Source: Holophagales bacterium | Lineage (GTDB): Bacteria; Acidobacteriota; Thermoanaerobaculia; Multivoradales; Multivoraceae | NCBI GenBank assembly: GCA_009843505.1 | Contig: VYDI01000034.1 | Coordinates: forward strand, 186,001-250,000 | DNA: 64,000 bases | Direction: 5' to 3' | Shown here: positions 25,868-36,000 of the stretch, piece by piece | Layout of the letters: every line of letters begins with the position of its first letter | How positions within the stretch are numbered: the first letter of the stretch is position 1 | Translations under genes and position numbers: made by a program | The notes under the pieces: model-generated | The model's database searches: none | What the model was told of the DNA's origin: nothing | The model's input: the letters and a program-made list of their open reading frames with translations, nothing else

Positions 25868-28800
25868 ATGCTCAAACTCGAGAGCCTTGAAGTCAACGGC
25901 TTCAAGACCTTCGTCGACCCGGTAACGAGCCGGTTCGCCCGCGGCATCACGGCGATCGTCGGACCGAACGGCTGCGGCAAGAGCAACCTCGCAGAGGCCA
26001 TCACCTGGGTGCTCGGCGAACAGAGCGCGAAGTCGCTCCGCGGCAGTTCCATGGAGGAAGTCATATTCAACGGGAGCGGCCAGCGCAAGCCCCTGGGGAT
26101 GGCCGAGGTCAGCCTCACCTTCCTCACCGACGGCAGCGTCGAGAACCCCGAGGACGGCCGCATCACGATCGGGCGCCGGATCTTCCGCGGCGGCGAGGGC
26201 CAGTACCGGTTGAACGACCGGGTGGCCCGACTCAAGGACATCCGCGACATCCTGATGGACACGGGTCTGGGCATCCGCGCCTACTCCGTGATCGAGCAGG
26301 GGCGGATCGGGATGATCCTCTCCGGCAAGCCACAGGAACGCCGCAAGCTGATCGAGGAAGCGGCCGGGATCACCCGCTACAAGAACCGCAAGCGGCTGGC
26401 CAGCCTGAAGCTTGAGGACGCGACCGCCGATCTGCTGCGGCTCGACGACATCATCTCCGAGGTCGAGCGCCGTCTTCGCTCCCTCAAGCGGCAGGCGAAC
26501 GCCGCCCGGCGCCACCGCGAACGCAGGGACGCCTACCGTGAACTGCTCGATGCCGTGCTCCTGGCGCGCTGGGTGAAGCTCCAGGGCGAGCTCGAGGATC
26601 TCGGGTCGGCTCTGGGACACGAGGCTGACCGCGAGGCGGAGCTCCTGGCCGAGATCGCCCGAAACAACGCGGCACTCGCCGAATGCCGCCAGGCCATCGA
26701 CGCCCGCACCGAAGAGGCCGTCAGCTCGCACGAACGTCAGGCCACGCTGCTGGCGACGATCGAGGGGCGCCAGGAACTGATCAAGGGGTCCCGCGCCACC
26801 AGAGCGGAGATCGCCGAACGGCTCGAAGCCGGGGCCCGCGGTGCGAAGACGCGCCGCCGCGAGCTATCAACGGCCGAGGAGGCGCTCGCCGTCCTCGCCG
26901 GACGCCGGCAGATGTTCCTGTCGGAACGCGAAGAGGCGCTGGCGAAAGTCCACGAGGACCGCAGGCGAATCGACGAGGCCGATACCGCGATCGAGGATGC
27001 GCGCAGGCGACACCGGGATCTGCTCGAAGAACAGGCGGCATCGCGCGTCGGCATCGACGAGCTGCGAAGCAGCCTGGTCGCCGAACGGATCGCCAGCGAG
27101 AAAGCGGTTGATCGCCGCGACCGCGCCGAAGAGACGCTGCAACGCAGCCAGGAGGCACTCCGCTCGATCGACGGCGATGTAAGAGGCGTGGGCGCCAAGG
27201 TAGGGACGCTGGACGTCGCCCTGGCCACCGAGACACAGGCCGCCCAGCGGGCCGCCGCGGCCCTCGAAGCGAGCCGGAACCGGCGCCAAACCGCCCAGAC
27301 CGAACTGGAAACGCACCGCGAGGAACTGGTCGAAGCCCAGAAGCGGGCGGCCGTTCTCCGGGAGCTCGGTCGGCGAGACGAGGAATTGCGAGCCGGGATC
27401 CGCGACGCGCTGGTCGAGTTGGGGCTTGCCGAGCCCCGCTTCCTCGGCGACGAAGTGAACGTGCCGGCCGGCTGGGAAGACAGCCTGGACCTCTTCCTCG
27501 GTCCGCTACGCAATGCGATCCTGGCCCCCGGCGACGAGGACGCGGTCGCCATAGCCCGCGCTCTCGCCGGCTTCGACCACCGGGTCACGCTGCTCCGGCC
27601 TGCCGATTCGACGAAGCCTCGTCCCGAGTTCACGGCACTCGGAGAACTCGACGATCCGGAGATCGTCGGCGATGTGTGGGCCGCGCTGGGCCTCCCCGAG
27701 GAGCTGCGCGCCTCGCTCCAGCGCGGCTGTCTCGTGGAAAGCCCCGAAGCGGCGGAACGCCTGGCGACGGACAACCCGGGCGTCGCCTTCCTGTGCCGGG
27801 ATCGGCTCTGGATCGAGGCCGGCCGGGTCACCGTCCGCGGCAAGGGCGCGGCGCCGGGCGCCATGGGCCGCCAGCGCGAACTCGACGACCTCGTTCGACG
27901 CACGGACGAACTCGAGGAGCGCTGCGCGGCACTGAGCCGGGACATCGATACCGCCACCGGGAGCGTCCGCGACGCCGCCCTGGAGGGTCGACGGATCGAG
28001 CGGGCCGCGGCCGGGCTACGGGAACAGCTGGCGGTCGCCAAGGCCCGGCTCCAGGACATCACCGAACGACGCGATGTGCAGGCCCGCGAGAGTGCGGCGG
28101 CCGAGACCGAGCGCGACGAACTGATTCGCGGGATCGCCGAGACGGAGAGTCGGCAGGCCCGGATCCAGACCGACATCGAGGCTCGGGAGACGGTTCATCG
28201 CAGTCTGGAATGGGCAGTGCAGGAAGCGGCGGCCGCCGTCGAGCGGGCTCGGGAAGAACGGGAGGAGCACGTCACCGCGGGCGCCGGCCGCCAGGGCCAA
28301 CTCGAGCTGATCGAGGAGCGCTCCGCCACCGAACGGAACGAAACCGAACGGCTCGAGGGACGAATCGCGGGTCTGCGCGAGGCCGACGAGGAGTGGCTGG
28401 TCGAGCAGGAGCAGCTGCGCGGGCGTCTCATCGAACTCGAGGACGCATCCACCCGGGCGAGGCGGGAACTCGACGACGCCCTGGCCGAGCAGACGAGCGC
28501 CAGAGACGAAGCGACCGGCGCCCAGGAGGCTCTCGAGGCAGAGAGGGACCGCGGACGCAAGCTGGATGCCCGGATGAGAGACCTCGGCGGCCGGCGCGAC
28601 GAACTGCGTGACCGGATCGAGGAGCTGCGCGTGCGGCAGGCGGGCCTGCGTCAGGACGCCGAACACCTGGAACGGGAGTACCGCGAAGAGTTCCGACGCG
28701 AACTGGCCGCCCGGGAAGCGCCGGCAACGCAGGACGGCGAGCCCTCCGACCTCGAGACCATGACCGAGGAGCTCGAACGCCGGCGCACCCTGCTGGAGCG

Positions 28801-29428
28801 GATGGGGCCGGTCAACGTCCTGGCGGCCGACGAGTACGACGAGCAGCAGGAGCGCCACACCTTCCTGGCCGGACAGCGGGCCGACGTGGCGTCCTCGGTC
28901 GAGAGCCTGAAACGCACGATCCGCGACATCGACAGGACCTCCTCCGAGCGCTTCGTCGCCACCTTCAGCGAGGTCAACGAGAACTTCGGGCGCACCTTCA
29001 CCGAACTCTTCCGCGGCGGAGACGCGGAAATGCGCCTGATGGACGAGGAGGATCCGCTCGACTGCGGCATCGAGATCACCGCCCGGCCGCCGGGCAAGCG
29101 GGCCCAGAACATCATGCTGCTCTCAGGCGGCGAGAAGGCGCTGGCTGCGATCGCCCTGCTGTTCGCCCTCTTCCAGACCAAGCCTTCGCCCTTCTGCATC
29201 CTCGACGAGGTCGACGCGCCGCTCGACGACGCGAACATCCTGCGCTTCGTCGACATGCTGGAGCGGATGTCGGCAGAGACCCAGTTCCTCGTCATCACCC
29301 ACAACAAGCTGACGATGCAGGTCGCGAGCACGCTCTACGGGGTCACGATGGAGGAGCGCGGGGTCTCGAAGATCGTCGGCGTCGACGTCGACGAAATGCA
29401 CCCCGAGCGCCAGTTGGCGACCGCCTGA
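25868..29428 (+). CDS. smc: Chromosome segregation protein SMC
   Basis: 1186 residues, the usual length for bacterial SMC. N-terminal ATPase half: MLKLESLEVNGFKTF, Walker A GPNGCGKSN near residue 36, and VLGEQSAKSLRG. Two long coiled-coil arms rich in Glu, Arg and Ala flank a hinge around residues 520-650 (DEVNVPAGWEDSLDLFLGPL). C-terminal half: signature LLSGGEKALAAIALLFA near 1085 and Walker B PFCILDEVDAPLDDAN near 1112. SMC dimers condense and segregate chromosomes with ScpA and ScpB, which are not encoded nearby. The frame stays open upstream of 25868, but MLKLESLEV is the family N-terminus. Confidence 0.97.
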   Translation: MLKLESLEVNGFKTFVDPVTSRFARGITAIVGPNGCGKSNLAEAITWVLGEQSAKSLRGSSMEEVIFNGSGQRKPLGMAEVSLTFLTDGSVENPEDGRITIGRRIFRGGEGQYRLNDRVARLKDIRDILMDTGLGIRAYSVIEQGRIGMILSGKPQERRKLIEEAAGITRYKNRKRLASLKLEDATADLLRLDDIISEVERRLRSLKRQANAARRHRERRDAYRELLDAVLLARWVKLQGELEDLGSALGHEADREAELLAEIARNNAALAECRQAIDARTEEAVSSHERQATLLATIEGRQELIKGSRATRAEIAERLEAGARGAKTRRRELSTAEEALAVLAGRRQMFLSEREEALAKVHEDRRRIDEADTAIEDARRRHRDLLEEQAASRVGIDELRSSLVAERIASEKAVDRRDRAEETLQRSQEALRSIDGDVRGVGAKVGTLDVALATETQAAQRAAAALEASRNRRQTAQTELETHREELVEAQKRAAVLRELGRRDEELRAGIRDALVELGLAEPRFLGDEVNVPAGWEDSLDLFLGPLRNAILAPGDEDAVAIARALAGFDHRVTLLRPADSTKPRPEFTALGELDDPEIVGDVWAALGLPEELRASLQRGCLVESPEAAERLATDNPGVAFLCRDRLWIEAGRVTVRGKGAAPGAMGRQRELDDLVRRTDELEERCAALSRDIDTATGSVRDAALEGRRIERAAAGLREQLAVAKARLQDITERRDVQARESAAAETERDELIRGIAETESRQARIQTDIEARETVHRSLEWAVQEAAAAVERAREEREEHVTAGAGRQGQLELIEERSATERNETERLEGRIAGLREADEEWLVEQEQLRGRLIELEDASTRARRELDDALAEQTSARDEATGAQEALEAERDRGRKLDARMRDLGGRRDELRDRIEELRVRQAGLRQDAEHLEREYREEFRRELAAREAPATQDGEPSDLETMTEELERRRTLLERMGPVNVLAADEYDEQQERHTFLAGQRADVASSVESLKRTIRDIDRTSSERFVATFSEVNENFGRTFTELFRGGDAEMRLMDEEDPLDCGIEITARPPGKRAQNIMLLSGGEKALAAIALLFALFQTKPSPFCILDEVDAPLDDANILRFVDMLERMSAETQFLVITHNKLTMQVASTLYGVTMEERGVSKIVGVDVDEMHPERQLATA

Positions 29429-29435
29429 CTGCTGG

Positions 29436-29441
29436 TAACCT
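29436..29441 (+). promoter_or_regulatory. Candidate leaderless -10 motif (TAACCT)
   Basis: TAACCT is followed by seven bases and the ATG at 29449. It lies just after the smc stop and no Shine-Dalgarno is visible. Confidence 0.35.
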
Positions 29442-29448
29442 GAACGCG

Positions 29449-30750
29449 ATGAAGCGTTCAGTTCTACCTTGCCTCGTCCTTCTGCTCGCGATCGTTGCCG
29501 CGCCCGCGTTGGCCGCCGATCGCGACGCGCCGACCTTCTACGCCGACGTGCTGCCGGTGCTCCAGATGCACTGCCAGGACTGTCACCGCCCGGCAGGAGC
29601 CAACTATGGCGGGATGAGGGCGCCGATGGGGCTCACCACCTACGCCGAGGTACGGCCCTGGGCCCGGTCGATCGCCCGCACGGTCGCCGCCCGGGAAATG
29701 CCGCCATGGGACGCCCATCCGCAACACGACGGCACGTTCGCGAACGAACGGGTGCTGAACGCGGCCGAGATCGAAACCCTGGTCAACTGGGCCGGCAGCG
29801 GCGCCGCACCCGGCGACGCTGCCGACGCTCCGCCTCCGCGCGAGTTTCCGAGCATGGAGGGATGGGTCGTAGGCGAGCCCGACCTCGTCGTGACGATGCC
29901 CGAGCCCTACTTCGTCGAGGACGATGTCGAAGACCTCTACGCGGCGTTCTCCTACGTTCTGACCGAAGAAGACCTGCCGGAGGACCGCTGGGTGGTCGCC
30001 TTCCAGTGCAAGCCGGACAGCGAGATCATCCATCACTTCAACCTCCACCTGCTGGCGCCCGACAAGAACGGCGAACTGCCGCCGCCGCCCGCGTTCCCTA
30101 ACCAGGATCAGATCGCCCCGTCACCGGAGAACGCGGGCAACTACATGGGCGGCGTCTCTTCCGGCAGCGACGCGAACCGCTATCCGGAGGGCTACGGCTT
30201 CCTGCTCAGGAAGGGCTCGCGGGTGACCTTCGACATCCACTACCACAAGGAGCCCGGCGCAGGTACAGGCGTGTGGGATCAGTCCTCGATCGGATTCATC
30301 TTCGCCGATGAACCCGTCAAGCGTTCGCTCGGTTCCGGGCTCAGGCCGATCATGAACTTCACCTTCGCCATTCCGCCGAACGACGGCAATCACCAGGTGG
30401 GCCCCTACTCCACCGTCGCCCGGCGCGACTCCGACATCATCGCGCTCATGCCGCACATGCACATGCGCGGGAAGGCCGCACGCTTCGAGGCGTTCTACCC
30501 CGACGGCACGACCGAGGTGCTGCTGGAGGTGCCCGAGTTCGACTTCTCCTGGCAGACGGTCTACTACTACGACCAGATGAAGCGCATCCCCAGGGGCACG
30601 CGAATCGAGTACACCGCCTGGTACGACAACTCGCCCGAGAAGGCAGCCCGTTACGGTTTCGACTCGAATCGCACGGTCCGCTTCGGACAGCCCTCCACCG
30701 ACGAGATGATGATGGGCTTCATGATGAGCGCCGCCGTTCCCGAGGAGTAG
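29449..30750 (+). CDS. Exported haem c and copper type II monooxygenase-like (PHM fold) protein
   Basis: 433 residues. A signal peptide ends near PALAA (residue 23). A cytochrome-like domain follows with CQDCH near residue 43 and a MPPWDAHPQHDG segment. The rest resembles copper type II ascorbate-dependent monooxygenases: FQCKPDSEIIHHFNLHLL (His pair), FDIHYHKEPG (HxH), LMPHMHMRGKAARF, and a late Met cluster DEMMMGFMM. In peptidylglycine hydroxylating monooxygenase such His and Met residues hold two copper ions. The fusion suggests the haem feeds electrons to the copper site; this is inference. Its 3' end overlaps the opposing TMEM220 gene by 32 bases. Confidence 0.8.
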   Translation: MKRSVLPCLVLLLAIVAAPALAADRDAPTFYADVLPVLQMHCQDCHRPAGANYGGMRAPMGLTTYAEVRPWARSIARTVAAREMPPWDAHPQHDGTFANERVLNAAEIETLVNWAGSGAAPGDAADAPPPREFPSMEGWVVGEPDLVVTMPEPYFVEDDVEDLYAAFSYVLTEEDLPEDRWVVAFQCKPDSEIIHHFNLHLLAPDKNGELPPPPAFPNQDQIAPSPENAGNYMGGVSSGSDANRYPEGYGFLLRKGSRVTFDIHYHKEPGAGTGVWDQSSIGFIFADEPVKRSLGSGLRPIMNFTFAIPPNDGNHQVGPYSTVARRDSDIIALMPHMHMRGKAARFEAFYPDGTTEVLLEVPEFDFSWQTVYYYDQMKRIPRGTRIEYTAWYDNSPEKAARYGFDSNRTVRFGQPSTDEMMMGFMMSAAVPEE

Positions 30751-31132
30751 CAGTAGCCGAAAGCCGGTGCGCGGTGACGAGAAAGCCGCCGGCAATCAGG
30801 AGTCCCAGTAACTCGCGGCTGTGCTCGATGTACATCCGGCTCGCCGACATCGGGGCCCACAAATCGCTGGTCGGACGGTTCAGGAGCCAGTCGATGAACC
30901 CGGGCAGCGTCAGCACGACGCCCGCCGCCGTGACCGCGGCGAGCGCCAGAAAGACGACGCGGGGCAGCGGCCGGTAGCCGGCGATCGTGCAGGCGCAGGC
31001 GATCGCGGCGTAGTAGGTCACCCAGATCAGCGGATCCGGGTCGTTGACCTGCAGCAGGGCGAAGACGAGCATCGCGAGGCCGAGCAACAGGGGCAGGAAT
31101 CGGGGACTCGAGCGGCGCCGCGGGGACTGCAT
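30719..31132 (-). CDS. TMEM220 family small membrane protein
   Basis: About 137 residues from the ATG at 31132, which gives a short basic N-terminus before the first helix; an earlier open stretch upstream is less likely. Four hydrophobic segments are visible. The conserved LLQVNDPDPLIWVTYYAAIAC is the hallmark of the TMEM220 family, and ELLGLLIAGGFLVTAHRL closes the protein. Function is unknown in bacteria. The gene converges on and overlaps the preceding plus-strand gene by 32 bases. Confidence 0.8.
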   Translation of the reverse strand: MQSPRRRSSPRFLPLLLGLAMLVFALLQVNDPDPLIWVTYYAAIACACTIAGYRPLPRVVFLALAAVTAAGVVLTLPGFIDWLLNRPTSDLWAPMSASRMYIEHSRELLGLLIAGGFLVTAHRLSATATPRERRRSS

Positions 31133-31206
31133 CGCGGCGAGCCTAACCCGCCAGGAGCACCGCATTCCCGCGTGGACGTTCGTCATTGCGTTCATCGTGT
31201 TCAGTC

Positions 31207-31235
31207 TTGACAAAACAAACCGGATGATTCAACAT
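31207..31235 (+). promoter_or_regulatory. Candidate promoter of the regulator-RND operon
   Basis: A perfect TTGACA (31207-31212) is followed 17 bases later by CAACAT (31230-31235). Start of transcription would fall within a few bases of the ATG at 31245, and no Shine-Dalgarno is present. TTGA and TCAA at 31207-31210 and 31229-31232 bracket the spacer symmetrically and could be part of an operator for the regulator itself. Confidence 0.4.
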
Positions 31236-31244
31236 CCCTGACTC

Positions 31245-31790
31245 ATGACCGTCTCCGAACCGACTCCCTTGCCAGACCGGTCCGCCGAGCCCACGGCGGC
31301 GGCCGACCTCAGCCTGCACGCCGCTGAGGAGCGCTTCATCGAAGCGATGGGCCTGATGCACGAGGAGGATCGCCTGCCCCGGATCGCCGGCCGCCTCGTC
31401 GGCCTGCTCATCCTCTCGCCCGACCCCGTCCGCTTCGACCATCTCGCCGAGCGCCTTCGGGTCAGCCGCGCCAGCATCAGCACGAACACCCGCCTGCTGG
31501 AGAACATGGGGGTCATCCAGCGCGTGACCCGCCCGGGCGACCGCCGCGACTACTTCCAGATCAACCAGGAGCCCGGCCTCTTGCTGCGGATCGTCGATCG
31601 CTTCCGCGCACGGCAGGCCAGCGCCGAGGAGATGAAACAGGCGCTCCTTCCCGAGCCGGGCGCCGGCGGCATCGTCGCCGAGCGCCTGGACTGGTTCATC
31701 CGCTTCTACTCGACTCTCGCCGACAGCCTCAACTCCGTGCTCGCGGCGATGGCGAGCCGCGACGGCAACTCCAGACCCGACCCTGCGTAG
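31245..31790 (+). CDS. MarR/GbsR family transcriptional regulator
   Basis: 181 residues. A winged helix-turn-helix is visible: RLPRIAGRLVGLLILSPDPVRFDHLAERLRVSRASISTNTRLLENMGVI, then the wing RVTRPGDRRDYFQIN. A helical C-terminus (RLDWFIRFYSTLADSLNSVLAAM) would dimerise. GbsR-like regulators often sit in front of efflux pumps in Bacteroidota and Acidobacteriota and probably repress them, responding to a pump substrate. The adaptor gene begins 22 bases after its stop, so this is likely the first gene of an autoregulated efflux operon. Confidence 0.87.
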   Translation: MTVSEPTPLPDRSAEPTAAADLSLHAAEERFIEAMGLMHEEDRLPRIAGRLVGLLILSPDPVRFDHLAERLRVSRASISTNTRLLENMGVIQRVTRPGDRRDYFQINQEPGLLLRIVDRFRARQASAEEMKQALLPEPGAGGIVAERLDWFIRFYSTLADSLNSVLAAMASRDGNSRPDPA

Positions 31791-31812
31791 ACGACGCCAA
31801 CGGAAACCACTC

Positions 31813-33066
31813 ATGGCCCTGTTTCAGCGATCGAAGAAAGGCGTAGCCGCCAGGCGCCGCAGCCGGATCAGTCGCCCGCAGATCGCGGGGCTTGCCGTCG
31901 CGGCCCTGGTGCTCGTCGCGGCCGCCGTCTTCGCCTTCGGCCTCGGGTCCCAGGCCCGGGCCGGCGACCAGACGGACGACGCGCAGATGTCGCAGGCCGT
32001 GCCCGTGCGCGCCGTCGCAGCGCGGCGCGGACACCTGTCCGTGCGCACCGCGTACTCGGGCGAACTCGTAGGCGAGGTCTCTGACATCTCGCCCCAGGTT
32101 TCGGGGCTGCTGGTCGACGTGCCGACACGCATCGGCCAGCGAGTCGCCGCCGGCACGGTGCTCGCCGTGATCGCGGACATCGAGGTGAGGAACCAGCTCC
32201 AGGAGGCACGCGGCCAACTCGGCGTCGCCGAAGCGAACCGTGATCGCGCCGCCGCCGAGCTCGTCGGCGTCGAAGCCGACTACCAGCGGGCGATGGAGCT
32301 GTACGACCAGGGTCTCCTCTCCGAGCAGGAGCAGCAGCAGGTCACCTCCCAGTACGCGACGACGAGGGCGAACCTGGCCGCCGGCGAGGCCCAGGTTCAG
32401 CAATCCTCCGCCCGCGAGGCGCTGCTCGCCGAGCAGTTCGCCAACACCCGCGTGCGGGCGCCGTTCGACGCAGTCGTCTCGGACCGCTACCTGGACCGCG
32501 GCGCCCTCGTCCAGCCCGGCACGCCGATTCTCCGCCTGGTCGAGGAAGCGCCGCTCCTGGTCCAGTTCCGGGTTCCGGAACGCGATCTTGCCGCGGTCCA
32601 GACCGGCGCCGACTTCGACGTGGCCACCGAAGCCACGGGCGAACGGACATTCTCCGGCATCGTGCGCCGGGTCGCCGGCGAGGTGCGCCGCAACGACCGC
32701 ACCGTGCTCGTCGAGGGCGAACTGGCGGAGACGGACGAACTGCTCCTGCCGGGCATGTACGCCGACGTCTCCGTCAGCCTGCGCGATCTCGACAACGCCC
32801 TGATCGTGCCGGGCACCGCCCTGCTGGAACGCGTGGCGATGGACGGCGCGCGCTCCACCGGTGTCATGGTGCCGGTCGACGGACTGGCGCAGTGGCGCGC
32901 GGTCACCGTCGCGGGCCGCTCCGGGGAGTACAGCGCGATCGCCGGCCCGATCGAAGCCGGCGAACTCGTCCTGACGATGGGCCACAACCAGTTGGGCCAC
33001 GGCGCGCCGGTGCGGGTGGTCCGCAATGAACCCGAGCCCTCCCCCACCGGCGCCGCCGGATTCTGA
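31813..33066 (+). CDS. RND efflux periplasmic adaptor (membrane fusion protein)
   Basis: 417 residues. A basic cytoplasmic N-terminus and one membrane anchor (AGLAVAALVLVAAAVFAFGL) lead to an AcrA/HlyD-type protein: SPQVSGLLVDVPTRIGQRVAAGTVLAVI (lipoyl half), a helical hairpin rich in Gln, Glu and Ala, the second lipoyl half VRAPFDAVVSDRYLDRGALVQPGTPI, and a beta-barrel part with LLVQFRVPERDLAAV. It links the inner-membrane permease to an outer-membrane channel. The permease gene follows eight bases later. No TolC-like gene follows in this window. Confidence 0.94.
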   Translation: MALFQRSKKGVAARRRSRISRPQIAGLAVAALVLVAAAVFAFGLGSQARAGDQTDDAQMSQAVPVRAVAARRGHLSVRTAYSGELVGEVSDISPQVSGLLVDVPTRIGQRVAAGTVLAVIADIEVRNQLQEARGQLGVAEANRDRAAAELVGVEADYQRAMELYDQGLLSEQEQQQVTSQYATTRANLAAGEAQVQQSSAREALLAEQFANTRVRAPFDAVVSDRYLDRGALVQPGTPILRLVEEAPLLVQFRVPERDLAAVQTGADFDVATEATGERTFSGIVRRVAGEVRRNDRTVLVEGELAETDELLLPGMYADVSVSLRDLDNALIVPGTALLERVAMDGARSTGVMVPVDGLAQWRAVTVAGRSGEYSAIAGPIEAGELVLTMGHNQLGHGAPVRVVRNEPEPSPTGAAGF

Positions 33067-33074
33067 GGCCGACG

Positions 33075-36000
33075 ATGAACCTTCCCCGTCTCTCCGCCAA
33101 CCGCCCGGTGGGCGTGACCATGCTCTACGTCTGCGTCGTCGTGGTCGGCCTGGTCGCGGTGCGGCAGCTCGCCGTGGACCTGATGCCGGAAGTCGACATG
33201 CCCCGGATCTCCATCACGACGACCTACGAGGGCGTGGCGCCGGAAGAGATGGAGAGCCTGATCACAAGGCCGGTCGAGCAGGCGCTGTCCACCGTTACCG
33301 GCCTCGACCAGTTGAACTCCATGTCCGCCGAGGGCATGAGCAGCATCCAGGCCCAGTTCGACTGGGGCGTCGACCTGAACGAAGTCGTGAACGACATCCG
33401 CGAGCAGCTCGACTTCGTGCGCGGAATGCTGCCCGAAGACGCGTCCGAACCGACCCTGTTCAAGTTCAATCTCTCCGACATGCCGGTCGTCTTCCTGGGC
33501 CTGTCGGGCTCAGGCGACGCGCGCCAGGTCCGCCACATGGCCGAACAGACGATCAGCCGGCGGCTGGAACGCCTGCCCGGCGTCGCCTCGGCGGAAATCC
33601 AGGGCGGCCGCGTGCGGGAAATCCAGGTCCAGCTCGCCGCCGACCGGATGGCAGCGCTCGGGATCACGCCGAGCGAGGTCACGAACGCCCTGTCACGGGA
33701 GAACCGCAACGTCTCCGCCGGCGACATGCTGGAGACCGGGCGCGAGGTCCTGATCCGGGCGATCGGCGAGTTCGAACGCAAGGTCGACGTCGAGAACACG
33801 ATCGTGGCGATCCGCGACGGCCGGCCGATCCTGGTACGCGATGTCGGACGGGTTGACGACGGCATCCGCGAACTGACGAACGAGCTGTGGATCAACGGCG
33901 ATCCGGGCATGCGGATGTACGTGATGAAGCAGTCCGGCGCCAACACGGTCGAGGTCGTGGACCGCCTGAAGCGCGAGATCGAGGCGATCAACCGCGACTA
34001 CGCAGGCCGCGCCGAGATCACGATCCTCATGGACGGCGCGGAGTTCATCCGCCAGGCGGTCAACAACGTCCAGTTGGGGGCCCTGTTCGGGGCCGCGCTG
34101 GCGGTGCTCGTGCTGATGTTCTTCCTCCGCGACATGCGGGCGACGCTGATCGTCGGCGCCGCGATCCCGATCTCGGTGCTGGCGACGATCTCCCTGATGT
34201 ACTTCAACGGGTTCACGCTGAACGTGATCTCCCTGGCCGGCATCGCCCTCGGCGTCGGCATGCTGGTGGACGGCTCGATCGTCGTGCTCGAGAGCATCTA
34301 TCGCCGGCTCCACGAAGGCGAACGCCCCACCGCCGCGGCGATCGCCGGCAGCAACGAGGTGGCGATGGCGATCGCCGCCGGCACGCTGACCACCGTGGCT
34401 GTCTTCCTGCCGGTGGTCTTCATCTCCGGATTCGCCGGCATCTTCTTCAACCAGTTGGCGATCACCGTCAGCTTCGCCCTGCTCTGCGCGCTGTTCGTCG
34501 CCCTGACGCTGATTCCGGCCGCCGCCGCCCGTTGGCTGCGGGAGGTCCCGAAGAGCCGCCAGGTGACGGACGAGTGCGTCGCCGCACTCGGGCCGGTCGA
34601 CATGGCCTACGGCCGGATGATCGAGTGGGCCCTCGGCAGGCCCGGCCTGGTGATGGCCACGGCCGTCGTGCTCCTGTTCGGATCCCTCGCCCTGGTTCCG
34701 GTGATCGGGCTCGAACTGATGCCCGAGAGCGACGAGGGCCAACTCAACATGCGGGTCGAGATGCCCGTCGGCGCTCCCCTCGACGCGACGACCGGAACGA
34801 TGCAGGAGATCGAGCACCGGGTCCGCGGCGCGCTGAGACCCGACGAACTCGACAGCCTGATCACCACCGCCGGCCCCGAGAGCTGGTGGAGGCCGGCCCA
34901 GTCCAACCAGGGCACCATGGAGATCCTGCTCACCCCGCTGACCGATCGAAGTCGCGGCCAGGAGGAGATCCTCGCGTCGATCCGCCATGCCATCGCCGAC
35001 GTGCCGGCCGCCCAGATCCAGCTCTTCGCCTCGTCCAACAACATGATGATGCGGATGATGCGCGGCGGCCAGGACGCCCGTCTCGTCGTCGAGATCCGCG
35101 GCCACGACCTGGACCAGGGCAATGACCTCGCCCAGCGCGTGATCGATGCGATGGCCGCGGTCCCCGGCGTCGTTCACCCACGTCTCGACCGCGAATCCGG
35201 CCAACTCGAGCGTACGCTCCGGGTCGATCGCGCCCGCCTCGCCGAACTGGGTCTCAACGGCAGCCAGGTCGCCGACGCCGTCGAGCACTACGTCCTCGGA
35301 CGGGTGGCCACCAAGTTCCGGGACCAGGGCGACGAGTTCGACATCCGGGTCCAGCTCCAGCCCGAGGACCGGCTGCGTATCGAGCAGTTGCCGCAACTTC
35401 CGATCGTCACTCCGCGCGGCGACATCGTGCCCCTCGGTTCGGTCGCCAGCATCAACCCGGGCGAAGGGCCGCTGTCCATCAACCGCGAGAACCAGGAACG
35501 CTACATGCAGGTCCTCGCCGGCATCGACGGCCGCAGGTTCAGCGACGTGGCGAGCGACGTCGAAGCCGCGCTGGCGCGCGTCGAGACGCCTTACGGCTTC
35601 ACCGTCGAGATGGGCGGTGAGCTGGAGGAGCAGCGCCAGGTCTTCGTGGAGCTTCTGATCGGCGTGCTGCTCGCGGTCTTCCTCGTCTACACGGTGATGG
35701 CGGTCCAGTTCGAGTCCCTGGTGCAGCCCCTGGTCATCATGACCGCGGTGCCCTTCTCGCTGCTCGGCGTGCTACTGACCCTGGCGGTCACCGGCACGAC
35801 CCTGAACATGAACTCCTTCCTCGGCCTCGTCGTCCTGGTCGGCATCGTGGTCAACAACGCGATCGTGCTCGTCGACAACGTGAACCGGATGCGCCGGGAG
35901 GTCGGCTGCACCCTGCGTGAGGCCCTGATCCGTGGTTCGCGCCGCCGCCTGCGGCCGATCCTGATGACGACACTGACCACCGCGCTCGGCCTGCTGCCGC

